In this document: positions 21,873-30,056 of the stretch, one piece after another
Layout of the letters: each line of letters begins with the position of its first letter
How positions within the stretch are numbered: the stretch's first letter is position 1
Assembly: GCA_000421065.1 (NCBI GenBank)
Contig: ATWD01000001.1
Location: forward strand, 1,054,001-1,118,000
Reading direction: 5' to 3'
Source: Acidobacteriaceae bacterium TAA 166
GTDB lineage: Bacteria > Acidobacteriota > Terriglobia > Terriglobales > Acidobacteriaceae
DNA: 64,000 nucleotides
Notes under the pieces: generated by a model
Told to the model about the DNA's origin: nothing
Databases searched by the model: none
Seen by the model: only the letters and a program-made list of their open reading frames with translations
Program-made: the position numbers and the translations under genes

Positions 21873-23849
21873 ATGTGGAATCGCTGCCTTACCTTCGTAT
21901 TTTTTCTTGCCGCGGGAGGACCGCTGGCCTTGACGCAGAGCGCATCTCCTTCCGGGCCCGCCTACGATCCGGTGAAGACCTTCGCTCCGTATCGGATGCC
22001 GGATCCGGTGAACTCCTATCGGTCGAGCAATGGAGCTCCAGGGCCGAGCTACTGGCAGAATGAGGCTGACTACGATCTGCACCCGGTGATCGACACGGCC
22101 AGCAAGATTCTGACGGCGACCGAGACGATCACCTACACCAACAACAGCCCGGATGTGCTGACCAGCCTGTGGCTGCATGTGGAGCAGAATATCTACCGCA
22201 AGGACTCGCGCTCGCGGCTGGCGGGGGGCGCGGTGAGGATGCGGAGGGGAGTGGAGGAGACGGAGCCCCGGCCCTCTTCGGAGGGGTACGGCTTCGACTC
22301 GGTGGAGATTGAGGCGGGCAGACAAAGGATGAAGGCCGACTATCTTATCTCGGACACAAGGATGCAGATTCGGCTGGCGGAGCCGCTGAAGCCGAAGGGC
22401 GGACAGCTGAAGATCCACATCAAGTACCACTACCAGATTCCGGGGGTGTGGGGAGGAAGGACTTCGTGGGGGCAGTCGAAGCAGGGCGAGATCTACGACA
22501 TGGCGCAGTGGTATCCGAGGATGTGCGTGTATGACGATCTGCGCGGGTGGGACACGCTGCCTTACTTGGGGAGCGAGTTTTATCTGGAGTATGGGCACTT
22601 CGATTACTTCGTGACGGTACCTTCGAGCTTCATCGTTGCGGGATCGGGCGAGCTGGTGAATCCGAAGGAGGTGCTGACCTCGCAGCAGGTGGCGAGGCTG
22701 GAGGAGGCCCGGAACAGCGATGCCACGGTGATGATCCGGACGCCTGGGGAGGTGACCGATCCTGCGAGCAGGCCGAAGCGGGACGGCACGCTGACGTGGC
22801 ACTTCCACATGGACAATACACGCGACGTGGCCTTCAGCGCGTCGCCGGTGTTTGTGTGGGATGCGGCGAGGATCAATCTTCCCGATGGGAAGAGGTCGCT
22901 GGCGATGAGCGTGTATCCGCCGGAGAGCGTGGGCGAGGATGCTTGGACGAAGTCGACGGAGTATGTGAAGAACTCCATCGAAAATTTTTCGAAGCGGTGG
23001 TATCCGTATCCTTATCCAGCGGCGATTAACGTTGCCGGATTTTCTACGGGCATGGAGTATCCAGGGATCGTCTTCGATGGAATTCCGGACAAGGGAGCGT
23101 TTCTGTTCTGGGTGACGGCGCATGAGATCGGGCATGACTGGTTCCCGATGATGGTGGGGTCGAACGAGCGGCGGAATGCGTTTATGGACGAGGGCTTCAA
23201 TACGTTCATCGATATCTTCGAGTCGGATGAGTATGCGGGAGGAAAGTATGGGCCGAAGCGCGACTCGGAGTACTCGGCCGGGGGCGAGCCTGCGGACACG
23301 ATCCTGAAGGTGCTGGATGAGCCGGGGGTTCCTCCGGTGCTCTTCCCGGCGGATGGATATCCGGGGCGGCTGGGGCATCCGGTGAGCTACTTCAAGGGGG
23401 CGTACGGGAACGTTCTGCTGCGGGAGCAGATCCTGGGACCGGAGAGGTTCGACTGGGCGTTTCGGAAGTACATTCGCGACTGGGCGTTCAAGCATCCTTC
23501 GCCTTCGGACTTCTTCCGCGCAATCGAGAGCGAGGGCGGCGAGGACCTGGGGTGGTTCTGGCGTGGGTGGTATGAGAACGACTGGAAGTTCGACCTTGCC
23601 GTCACGAAGATCGATGGAGCCACGATGACGATCGTGAACAAACAGCAGCTGGTGTTGCCGGCCACGGTCGAGGTGAAGTTCAAGGACGGGACTTCGGAGA
23701 AGTTCCGGCTGCCATGGGAGACCTGGCTGAGCAAGGGCGAGTATGTGTGGGCGTCGGAGGAGAAGAAGCCGATCGCCTCAGTAACGATCGATCCGGAGCA
23801 TCAGCTGCCGGATGATGATCGTGGGAATAATACGATGTCGGTGCAGTAG
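21873..23849 (+). CDS. Secreted M1-family zinc aminopeptidase
   Basis: A 658-residue exported peptidase that removes N-terminal residues from peptides. An N-terminal signal (MWNRCLTFVFFLAAGGPLAL) is followed by the M1 N-domain, and the catalytic centre HEIGHDW (His417, Glu418, His421) with the third ligand Glu440 in MDEGFN, exactly HExxH-18-E. The upstream exopeptidase motif reads GMEYPG (family GxMEN), so the Asn is changed to Tyr, a divergence found in part of the family. The ATG at 21873 with GAGGAG 10 bases upstream is chosen; a TTG at 21849 in frame is less attractive. Confidence 0.9.
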   Translation: MWNRCLTFVFFLAAGGPLALTQSASPSGPAYDPVKTFAPYRMPDPVNSYRSSNGAPGPSYWQNEADYDLHPVIDTASKILTATETITYTNNSPDVLTSLWLHVEQNIYRKDSRSRLAGGAVRMRRGVEETEPRPSSEGYGFDSVEIEAGRQRMKADYLISDTRMQIRLAEPLKPKGGQLKIHIKYHYQIPGVWGGRTSWGQSKQGEIYDMAQWYPRMCVYDDLRGWDTLPYLGSEFYLEYGHFDYFVTVPSSFIVAGSGELVNPKEVLTSQQVARLEEARNSDATVMIRTPGEVTDPASRPKRDGTLTWHFHMDNTRDVAFSASPVFVWDAARINLPDGKRSLAMSVYPPESVGEDAWTKSTEYVKNSIENFSKRWYPYPYPAAINVAGFSTGMEYPGIVFDGIPDKGAFLFWVTAHEIGHDWFPMMVGSNERRNAFMDEGFNTFIDIFESDEYAGGKYGPKRDSEYSAGGEPADTILKVLDEPGVPPVLFPADGYPGRLGHPVSYFKGAYGNVLLREQILGPERFDWAFRKYIRDWAFKHPSPSDFFRAIESEGGEDLGWFWRGWYENDWKFDLAVTKIDGATMTIVNKQQLVLPATVEVKFKDGTSEKFRLPWETWLSKGEYVWASEEKKPIASVTIDPEHQLPDDDRGNNTMSVQ

Positions 23850-23892
23850 AGGGAGCAGGTTGATAAACCGGGGAGCCTTCTCCGGCTCGGAA

Positions 23893-24073
23893 AGGAATTG
23901 CATTCCCTGGAGCTAAAGAGGGCGATCAGATCGAGATTCGCATTGCGGGCCGGCGGGAGTTTGCCGTTGATCGCGATATGAGCCGGCAACGTGCGATAGC
24001 GCAGCTGAAGCGGCTACGCCGCCCGTTGCCGACAGGGTTTACCTTCGATCGAAACCTGGCAAATGAGCGATAA
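23893..24073 (+). pseudogene. Truncated antitoxin remnant (AbrB/MazE-type)
   Basis: The plus-strand frame ending at 24073 reads EGDQIEIRIAGRREFAVDRD then RLRRPLPTGFTFDRNLANER, which matches the C-terminal part of AbrB/MazE-type antitoxins. The N-terminal DNA-binding half (usually starting like MRVAKWGNSLAVR) is missing: upstream sequence is the end of the peptidase gene, there is no start codon in frame, and the first coding stretch (CTGGAGCTAAAG) is in another frame. It overlaps the toxin start by 11 bases, the normal arrangement for such operons. Confidence 0.55.
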
Positions 24074-24467
24074 GAGATTCTTCGACACCACGATTCTGAT
24101 CTACACCCTCTCCGAGGGAGATCGGCGCTCGGAGAGGGCGGAAGAACTTTTAGCGGTTGGCGGCTTGATCAGCGTACAGGTGTTGAACGAGTTTGCCGCA
24201 GTGGCACATAGAAAACTCGGGCTTTCGTGGAAGGAGATTCGTGAGGCGCTCGGCGCGATTCGCACTTTATGCGACTCACCGGTGGCCTTAACGACAGAGG
24301 TCCACGAGAAGGGGATCGAGATCGCTGAGCGGTACAAGTATCAGATCTACGATGCATTGACCATAGCGGCGGCGCTCAGTGCGGGGTGTCAGGTGCTGTA
24401 CTCCGAGGACATGCAGGATGGGCAGAGGATCGAGACCTTGACGATCCTGAATCCCTTTACCGTTTGA
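24063..24467 (+). CDS. vapC: PIN-domain toxin (VapC-like)
   Basis: A 134-residue PIN-fold ribonuclease toxin. Acidic active-site residues are visible as FFDTTILIY (Asp8), a central NEFAAVAHRK (Glu), YDALTIAAAL (Asp) and the terminal LYSEDMQDGQ (Glu/Asp). In VapBC pairs the toxin cleaves tRNA or rRNA. Its partner upstream is damaged, so the toxin may be unexpressed, weakly toxic or controlled by a homologous antitoxin elsewhere. The gene ends 128 bases before the LolD-like gene on the opposite strand. Confidence 0.85.
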   Translation: MSDKRFFDTTILIYTLSEGDRRSERAEELLAVGGLISVQVLNEFAAVAHRKLGLSWKEIREALGAIRTLCDSPVALTTEVHEKGIEIAERYKYQIYDALTIAAALSAGCQVLYSEDMQDGQRIETLTILNPFTV

Positions 24468-24533
24468 GTTTTGGGGAAAGGAGCAGATTCCTCCGCTCCG
24501 GTCGGAATGATCCTCTCCACTCTTTATGCTTCG

Positions 24534-24572
24534 TTTGGCGCTGCCGCGCGGGCCCACTGCGCCAGCGTCTTG
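24534..24572. repeat. Dispersed palindromic element, short copy F
   Basis: GGCGCTGCCGCGCGGGCCCACTGCGC followed by CAGCGTCTTG. Shares the core block with copies E, G and H. It sits between the convergent PIN toxin and LolD-like genes. Confidence 0.75.
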
Positions 24573-24595
24573 AAGAAGTTGACACGGCCTAGTCT

Positions 24596-25363
24596 TCAGT
24601 CTTCGTGGAGGATCTGGCCTCTTCCCTTTTCGATGTTGCGGATCTGGCCGTCGCGCATGTGGATGATGCGGTCGGCGATCTGGGCGGCCTCGGGGTTGTG
24701 GGTGATCATGAGCACGGTCTGGTTGAGCTCGCGGCTGGAGTGGCGCAGCATCTCAAGGACGGCGTCGGAGTTTTTGGTGTCGAGGTTGCCGGTGGGCTCG
24801 TCGGCGAGCACGATGGCCGGGCGCGAGATGAGGGCGCGGGCGATGGCGACGCGCTGCTGCTCGCCGCCGGAGAGCTCGTTGGGGCGGTGATCGAGACGGC
24901 CCTTGATGCCCAGCAGGTCGGCGAGGTGATCGAGCAGAGCGCGGTCGAGGGGCTGCTTGGGCTCGGCCCCGATATTGGCGATGTCGTGGGCGATCTCGAT
25001 GTTGTTGTAGGCCGAGAGGGTGGGCAGCAGGTTGAAGCGCTGGAAGACGAAGCCGATCTTGGCGCGGCGCATCTTGGTGCGCTCGATATCGGAGAGGCGG
25101 GAGAACTCGGCGCCTTCGATGAAGAGCGAGCCGGAGGTGGCGTGGGTGAGGCCGCCGAGGACGTAGAAGAGGGTGGATTTGCCGGAGCCGGAGGGGCCGA
25201 CGATGGCGACGAACTCGCCGGGGTCGGCGGAGAAGGTGACGTTACGAAGGGCAGGTACCTCGAGCTTGCCAGAGCGGTAGGTCTTGCCCAGGTTCTGGGC
25301 GACGATGATCGGCTGGGTGTTTCCGGGGACCGAGCTCGAAGGGAAAGTAGAAGGAGTCGCCAT
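24596..25363 (-). CDS. LolD/MacB-type ABC transporter ATP-binding protein
   Basis: A 255-residue nucleotide-binding subunit. Walker A GPSGSGKST, Q-loop VFQRFNLLP, signature LSGGEQQR, Walker B IVLADEPTGNLD and the switch His in MITHNPEAA are all present. The pattern LSGGEQQRVAIARAL with DEPTGNLD is typical of the LolD/MacB/FtsE group, which works with FtsX-type permeases. No permease is adjacent here; a candidate partner of that type lies at 51504-52595. The ATG has AAAGG upstream. Confidence 0.88.
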   Translation of the reverse strand: MATPSTFPSSSVPGNTQPIIVAQNLGKTYRSGKLEVPALRNVTFSADPGEFVAIVGPSGSGKSTLFYVLGGLTHATSGSLFIEGAEFSRLSDIERTKMRRAKIGFVFQRFNLLPTLSAYNNIEIAHDIANIGAEPKQPLDRALLDHLADLLGIKGRLDHRPNELSGGEQQRVAIARALISRPAIVLADEPTGNLDTKNSDAVLEMLRHSSRELNQTVLMITHNPEAAQIADRIIHMRDGQIRNIEKGRGQILHED

Positions 25364-25400
25364 GGGTTACCTTTGAGTTTATCGTGACTGGGACCTTTGT

Positions 25401-26018
25401 ATGTGGACGGGGATAAGTTGGCCGGGGTTTCTGCTGTTGGTTCTTGCCGCATGGACGGTGGTAGGCGCACTGGGTGTGGGCTTTTCGCTGAAACGCGGGG
25501 AGAGGACGAAGGCCCTGAGGGACCTGGGATGGATCGTCGCGGTCTGGATGATCTATCTGGCGGTGCTGGTTGGGGTCTCTGTAAGCTCGCGACCTCGCTC
25601 TGTGGCGATGGGGCAGGAGCAGTGCTTCGGGAAGCTGTGCCTGACGGCGATTAAGGCCGAGGCGAGGCCGAGCTTCCTGGCACGTCAGGGCGAGCGCGAC
25701 CTTCGCGTCTCGATACGGATGACGAACCACTCCGACAGACGCCTGGAGGATCACGGACTGGAGGCGCACCTCGAGGACTCGCGCGGGCGTCGATGGTACG
25801 AGGTTCCGGGGTTGGGCGGAGTCCGGTTGTCGACGACGGTGGGAGCGGGCGAGTCGATGGTGAGCGCGCCGGTCTTCCGGGTGGCGCCGGATGCGGCCGG
25901 GCTGCGGCTGGTGCTGAGTCATGGACGCAGCGTCACTTACCTTCTGCGGATCGGGGATCGGGACAGCCTGCTGCATGCCCCGGTCTACACTCCGCTCGCG
26001 ATCTCTGAAGAGCCCTAG
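25401..26018 (+). CDS. Membrane-anchored hypothetical protein with an extracytoplasmic beta domain
   Basis: 205 residues: two hydrophobic segments (about 8-28 and 43-62), then a Cys pair (C75, C80, in QEQCFGKLC), then a soluble part with IRMTNHSDRRLEDHGLEAHLEDSRGRRWYEVPG and VFRVAPDAAGLRLVLSHG. The latter resembles DUF4352/TRF-like beta-sandwich domains that report on ligand or stress state, but this is only a resemblance in pattern. The gene diverges from the LolD-like gene with a 37-base gap. Function unknown. Confidence 0.6.
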   Translation: MWTGISWPGFLLLVLAAWTVVGALGVGFSLKRGERTKALRDLGWIVAVWMIYLAVLVGVSVSSRPRSVAMGQEQCFGKLCLTAIKAEARPSFLARQGERDLRVSIRMTNHSDRRLEDHGLEAHLEDSRGRRWYEVPGLGGVRLSTTVGAGESMVSAPVFRVAPDAAGLRLVLSHGRSVTYLLRIGDRDSLLHAPVYTPLAISEEP

Positions 26019-26037
26019 TTGTATCGACATATTGTTT

Positions 26038-26105
26038 GGTGAAAGACAGGCGCTGCCGCGCGGGCCCACTGCACTCGGCCGGCAGGCCATGATCTTTCCT
26101 CCCAA
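26038..26105. repeat. Dispersed palindromic element, short copy G (complete)
   Basis: GAAAGACAGGCGCTGCCG at the left, GCGCGGGCCCACTGCAC in the middle, CGGCAGGCCATGATCTTTC at the right. The ends form an imperfect terminal inverted repeat (GAAAGA...TCTTTC). This copy defines the complete short form of the family. Confidence 0.8.
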
Positions 26106-26144
26106 AATCGCCTGATTTGAATTTGCCGATACGACCTAGAAGAG

Positions 26145-26165
26145 CGAATGCACCCGATGCATTCG
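26145..26165. repeat. Small perfect hairpin
   Basis: CGAATGCA, loop CCCGA, TGCATTCG: an 8-5-8 dyad in the otherwise gene-free stretch 26106-26361, in which I see no gene. Confidence 0.5.
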
Positions 26166-26295
26166 TAGACGTAAAGTTAGCGGAAGTCGGCATCCACGCC
26201 GGCGAATACGCTGTTGATGCGGAGGAGATACCGCCAGCTTCGCTGCACACGAATGGGGAAATAGATACTTAAACACTCTGATTTCACTTTTCCCT

Positions 26296-26307
26296 GCAAA
26301 CGCTTGC
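26296..26307. promoter_or_regulatory. Possible enhancer-binding site upstream of the sigma-54 promoter
   Basis: GCAAACGCTTGC, a dyad GCAA-N4-TTGC, lies 55 bases upstream of the -24 element. Sigma-54 promoters need an activator bound upstream; this is one candidate site, inferred only from symmetry and position. Confidence 0.3.
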
Positions 26308-26361
26308 GACCATCACTCTCTGGAGTAAACGCAAAACCCTCTATTTCTAAAGAGAACAGGT

Positions 26362-26377
26362 TGGCATGGGGATTGCA
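26362..26377 (+). promoter_or_regulatory. Sigma-54 (RpoN) promoter of the amyloid-like locus
   Basis: TGGCATGGGGATTGCA matches the consensus TGGCAYR-N4-TTGCA, with GG (-24) and GC (-12) exactly 10 bases apart. It lies about 300 bases upstream of the first gene, leaving a long leader. No other equally good promoter was seen in this gap. Confidence 0.7.
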
Positions 26378-26676
26378 TTAGTGCCAGACCGTGTTGTAGG
26401 GTCCCCCATTCGTCGGCGCTGGGCTGAGCGCACGAGGAAGCTGATATTCACCACGAATTAATGCAGTCGGGCTCTTGAGGTCTCCACTCCGGTGAACGAG
26501 CAGAGACGCGCCGCGTTCTGGGGACACATGCAAGCTTTCTTCAAATCTCCTGGGATTTAAATCCGCGACGTCGGCGTGGCTTCCTTGCGTGGTAAGCCTG
26601 CAGGCGCCAAATGGCCACTGTGCGGCATCGCCCGCGCAGGCGGCGGACGTTATCAAACAAGCCGTGGAGGCATTCT

Positions 26677-28722
26677 GTGAAGAACATTGTTACCACTACT
26701 ACTCTCGTTGCAGCCTTAGTCGTCTCTGGACAAGCGTATGGCCAGAGCAAGTCGAACTCGTCGAACAAGAAACAGCAGACCAAGACGCGCGAGCTGCGCG
26801 ACAACCAGATGGATTCGGTGACGGCCGCCGGTGAAGAGAACAGCGCGGTCGCGGCTGCCGGATCCTCGGTGGTCGAGAACAACAGCGGCGCGGTCAGCCT
26901 GAGCGGCAACGCCGGCATGGGCGCTTCGGGCATCAACATCGTCAGCGCTTCGGACTCCGTGGTGGGCAATGGAGCCAACGTGATGGATAACTCCGGCGCC
27001 GTCAACGGCAACAACACCACGACGGTCGGCCAGGGAAATGCGATCACCCAGAGCAGCGGCTCGACAGCATCGCTCGACGGCTACTCGCGTGGAGCGAACG
27101 TTCAGCTGGGCGTAACGGCGAACTCGGACGTGAACACCACCTCGGCGAAGAGCGACAGCTACAACAGCTCCGTGAACGCCTCGAAGACGCATGACCAGAG
27201 CCTGAATGTCGGTCACACGACTTCGGACAGCCTGGCTGCGGACAAGAGCAACAACAAGAGCCAGTCGCTGAACACCAGCGCGAGCAACTCGAACTCACTG
27301 GCGGCGAATGCCTCTTCGTCGAAGTCGCAGAACGAGTCGCTTGGGACCAACAGCTCGGCCGCGCAGAACGCCAATGGATCGCTGTCGGCCAACAAGTCGG
27401 CCGCGCAGGGTTCCAACAGCTCCCTGTCGACGGACAAGTCGGCTGATCAGAGCTCGAACGCGAACCTGTCGACGGGCAAGTCGGCGGCGCAGAGCTCCAA
27501 CAACAACTCGGCGGCCAGCCAGACGGCTTCGCAGGGTTCCAACAGCTCGCTTTCGACCACCGGCTCCTCGGCGAATAACTCCAGCAGCACGCTGGCTGCG
27601 AACGGCAGCAAGTCGAGCAACTCGTCCGTGAACGCGGGCGCGTCCGACCAGCACGCGGGTTCGACGAACTCGACCGGAGCCAGCAACTCGGCCAGCAACA
27701 GCACGGGCACGACGACGGCCGCGGGCAACGGCGTGATCGCCGGTTCCAACGGCTCTGCCAGCAACAACGGCAGCACGGCCAGCAACACGGCGCAGTCCAG
27801 CGGCTCGAGCGCGGACAACTCGTCCGCGTCGAAGGGCGGCGCTGCTCTGAACGCTTCGAAGACCACCTCTGACACCGCGGCGGCGAATGCGAACTCCACG
27901 AACAGCCAGGCGGCGAACGCCAGCGGATCGGCCAGCAAGAACCTCTCGGCCGGCAACTCCAACACCGCGAGCGCGGGACTGAATGCTTCGACGGGCAAGT
28001 CGGCGAACAACGCGAGCTCGCTGGACGCCGCGAAGGGTGAGCAGGCCAGCGGATCGGCCAGCAAGAACAACTCGGCGGCTCAGGGTTCCAACAGCTCGAG
28101 CTTCCTGAACGCCTCGGGCGCGCAGGGATCGAACTCGGCCAGCTCGCTCGATGCTTCGAAGGGTCAGTCCTCGAACTCGGCTAGCTCGCTGAATGCTTCG
28201 GCGGCTGAGTCGAGCAACCAGGCGAACTCGCTGAATGCTTCGGCCTCCAAGTCGAACAACAAGGCGGCTTCGCTGAACACCAGCAACTCGGCAAACGATT
28301 CGCTGAGCGCGAACAAGGCTTCGTCGAACTCGGCGAGCCTCAACACGAGCAGCTCCACCAACGACAGCCTGGCTGCCGCGGACAACCAGAGCGCGAGCCT
28401 GGCGACCAGCGTTGCCAAGTCGAGCTCGGACAACGAGAGCAACCACACCACCGATTCGCTTGAGCTGAGCTACAGCAAGCAGGGTGCGATCGCTTTCGAT
28501 TCCGCCACCGGCAAGTATGTCGCGGTTGACGGATCGTCGGTGAACGCCACCAACAGCTACAGCGTCGCGCTGGCGGGCAATGCCCTTCAGAACGCTGCTG
28601 GCCTGAACATCGTCAGCGCCGCGGGCGGCATGGTTGCCAACGGCGTGAACGTGTTCCACAACTCCGGCAGCATGGTAGGCACGAACCTGGTGCAGACCAA
28701 CAACATCAGCCAGGTCCGCTAA
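26677..28722 (+). CDS. Secreted Ser/Asn/Ala-rich repeat protein, FapC-like amyloid candidate
   Basis: 681 residues from a GTG start with GTGGAGG six bases before it. A signal peptide (VKNIVTTTTLVAALVVSGQAYGQ) is followed by LRDNQMDSVTAAG at 40-52. A Gly/Asn-rich module (residues 73-125, ASGINIVSASDSVVGNGANV) recurs at the C-terminus (627-681, AAGLNIVSAAGGMVANGVNV). Between them some 500 residues consist almost wholly of Ser, Asn, Ala, Lys, Gly, Thr and Gln, in short repeats like GSNSSLSTDKSA and SSLNASAAES. FapC of Pseudomonas has such G-V-N-V-A-type modules joined by variable linkers; the resemblance is in pattern and gene context. There are no cysteines. First gene of a four-gene locus; probably the major fibre subunit. 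Confidence 0.72.
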   Translation: MKNIVTTTTLVAALVVSGQAYGQSKSNSSNKKQQTKTRELRDNQMDSVTAAGEENSAVAAAGSSVVENNSGAVSLSGNAGMGASGINIVSASDSVVGNGANVMDNSGAVNGNNTTTVGQGNAITQSSGSTASLDGYSRGANVQLGVTANSDVNTTSAKSDSYNSSVNASKTHDQSLNVGHTTSDSLAADKSNNKSQSLNTSASNSNSLAANASSSKSQNESLGTNSSAAQNANGSLSANKSAAQGSNSSLSTDKSADQSSNANLSTGKSAAQSSNNNSAASQTASQGSNSSLSTTGSSANNSSSTLAANGSKSSNSSVNAGASDQHAGSTNSTGASNSASNSTGTTTAAGNGVIAGSNGSASNNGSTASNTAQSSGSSADNSSASKGGAALNASKTTSDTAAANANSTNSQAANASGSASKNLSAGNSNTASAGLNASTGKSANNASSLDAAKGEQASGSASKNNSAAQGSNSSSFLNASGAQGSNSASSLDASKGQSSNSASSLNASAAESSNQANSLNASASKSNNKAASLNTSNSANDSLSANKASSNSASLNTSSSTNDSLAAADNQSASLATSVAKSSSDNESNHTTDSLELSYSKQGAIAFDSATGKYVAVDGSSVNATNSYSVALAGNALQNAAGLNIVSAAGGMVANGVNVFHNSGSMVGTNLVQTNNISQVR

Positions 28723-28821
28723 CCAGCCCGCTAAAAAGGCGAACGGCGCGGGTGGAGTCCGGCGGTTGGAGGCCGGATTTCATCCGCAGTCCGCTCGCTT
28801 CACTGGATTCAAGGAGTATGT

Positions 28822-29289
28822 ATGCGACGAATTCTCGTGATAGCGGCTGTGGCTCTGCTGGGTTCGGCAGGGATGGCTCAGGCCGGCGCGCAGGCTCAGA
28901 CAAGCCCGCAGGCTCCGGCCAAGGCCAAGGCCCCGATTCAGGCTCAGGCGAAGCCCTTGAGTGACGATGCGATGGACAACGTAACAGCCGGCGGTGTTCA
29001 GGCCGGCGTTGACAATGGCGTCGTTCACTTCCAGGGGCAGAGCCAGACTCCGAACGGTCCGGTCTCGGCCAAGGGCTCGATGTCGTTTATGAACAGTCCC
29101 ATCGGGAGTGTCAACAACACCACCACGACGGGAACGTTGAACCTGGGCGGCAACGCGCAGCAGAATCTGAGCTCGCTGGTCAATATCAACGCTGTGAACT
29201 CAACCATCAGCGTGCTGTTGAACCTTAACGTCAACATCAACTCGACTGTGGGAACCCTGACGCAGTCGAATCTGGCGAGAAGGCCGTAA
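28822..29289 (+). CDS. Small secreted Asn-rich protein, FapB-like minor subunit candidate
   Basis: 155 residues with a signal peptide (MRRILVIAAVALLGSAGMAQA), an Ala/Gln/Pro spacer, then LSDDAMDNVTAGG at 46-58, which looks like a double-glycine leader end and parallels LRDNQMDSVTAAG in the preceding protein. The rest is beta-prone and Asn-rich: GTLNLGGNAQQNLSSLVNI, NAVNSTISVLLNLNVNINS. Such sequences suit a fibre nucleator or minor subunit. AAGGAG precedes the ATG. The stop codon is directly followed by the ATG of the C39 peptidase gene with no gap. Confidence 0.68.
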   Translation: MRRILVIAAVALLGSAGMAQAGAQAQTSPQAPAKAKAPIQAQAKPLSDDAMDNVTAGGVQAGVDNGVVHFQGQSQTPNGPVSAKGSMSFMNSPIGSVNNTTTTGTLNLGGNAQQNLSSLVNINAVNSTISVLLNLNVNINSTVGTLTQSNLARRP

Positions 29290-29976
29290 ATGCTTTGCAC
29301 TGCATTTCGGTCACGACTTACCTCAAGGGCGCTCGTGCTGGTGATGGCGAGCGCTCCTCTCTTCCCTTCCACTCTGCTGGCGCAGAGCACGGAGGATGGT
29401 CACAAGAATGTTCGCAGCCTCGAGGAGATTCGCGGCGAGGGCGTGGTTCGCCAGCGCTGGGACATGAGCTGCGGGGCGGCTGCTCTGAGCACGCTGCTCA
29501 CCTATGAGTTCAAGGACAACACTCCAGAGACGGCGATCGTGGTCTGGATTCTGCATCGGGTCGATCCGGTGAAAGTGCATGCTCGCGGAGGGTTTTCGCT
29601 GCTCGACCTGAAGCACTTCGCACAGGCCCGCGGATATCGCGCCGAGGGCTTTACCGGGATGTCCATTCAAGAGCTGGCGTCGCAGAAGACGGCGGTGATC
29701 GTACCGATCCGGTTGAAGGGCTTTGACCACTTCATCGTGGTGCGGCAGATTGTGGAGGGCCGCGTGATCGTGGCCGATCCTGGGTTCGGCAACCTGACCA
29801 TGCGTGTCGACCGGTTTCAGCAGTTGTGGAAGGAAGGCATCGTCTTCGTCGTGCATCCGCCGACGGATCTGATGCTGACGGAGAAGCGCCCCACGGTCGC
29901 ATCGCGCACGATTCCGGACGCGACCATCATTCAACGCGAGATTGGCGTAGCCATTCCGCCTAACTATCTCTACTGA
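29290..29976 (+). CDS. Stand-alone periplasmic C39-family cysteine peptidase, FapD-like
   Basis: 228 residues. A hydrophobic export signal at about 13-31 (ends STLLAQS) is followed by a papain-like C39 domain: Gln55 (RQRWDMSCG), catalytic Cys61 in SCGAAALSTLL, His147 in GFDHFIVV and Asp163 in VADPGFGN. C39 peptidases remove double-glycine leaders; normally they are fused to an ABC exporter, but here the domain stands alone and is exported, as FapD is. The start codon abuts the stop of the preceding gene. The likely targets are the two upstream secreted proteins with leader-like motifs. Confidence is high for the fold, moderate for the role. Confidence 0.82.
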   Translation: MLCTAFRSRLTSRALVLVMASAPLFPSTLLAQSTEDGHKNVRSLEEIRGEGVVRQRWDMSCGAAALSTLLTYEFKDNTPETAIVVWILHRVDPVKVHARGGFSLLDLKHFAQARGYRAEGFTGMSIQELASQKTAVIVPIRLKGFDHFIVVRQIVEGRVIVADPGFGNLTMRVDRFQQLWKEGIVFVVHPPTDLMLTEKRPTVASRTIPDATIIQREIGVAIPPNYLY

Positions 29977-29988
29977 AATTCGACGGCT

Positions 29989-30029
29989 TCGTTTTACTGA
30001 TTTTCAGCAGTCTCGTTTTACTGATTTTC
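29989..30029. repeat. 17-bp direct repeat between the C39 and beta-barrel genes
   Basis: TCGTTTTACTGATTTTC occurs at 29989-30005 and again at 30013-30029, separated by 7 bases, in the 80-base gap between the two genes. Function unknown. Confidence 0.7.
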
Positions 30030-30056
30030 TTGGTCTTCTCTGGAAAGGCATGATCC

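Noticed and set aside
27295..28659. A 454-codon Arg/Val-rich open frame on the minus strand over the amyloid-like gene
   Set aside because: It is produced by the Ser/Asn/Ala-codon bias of the repetitive plus-strand gene and shows no start context or domain.
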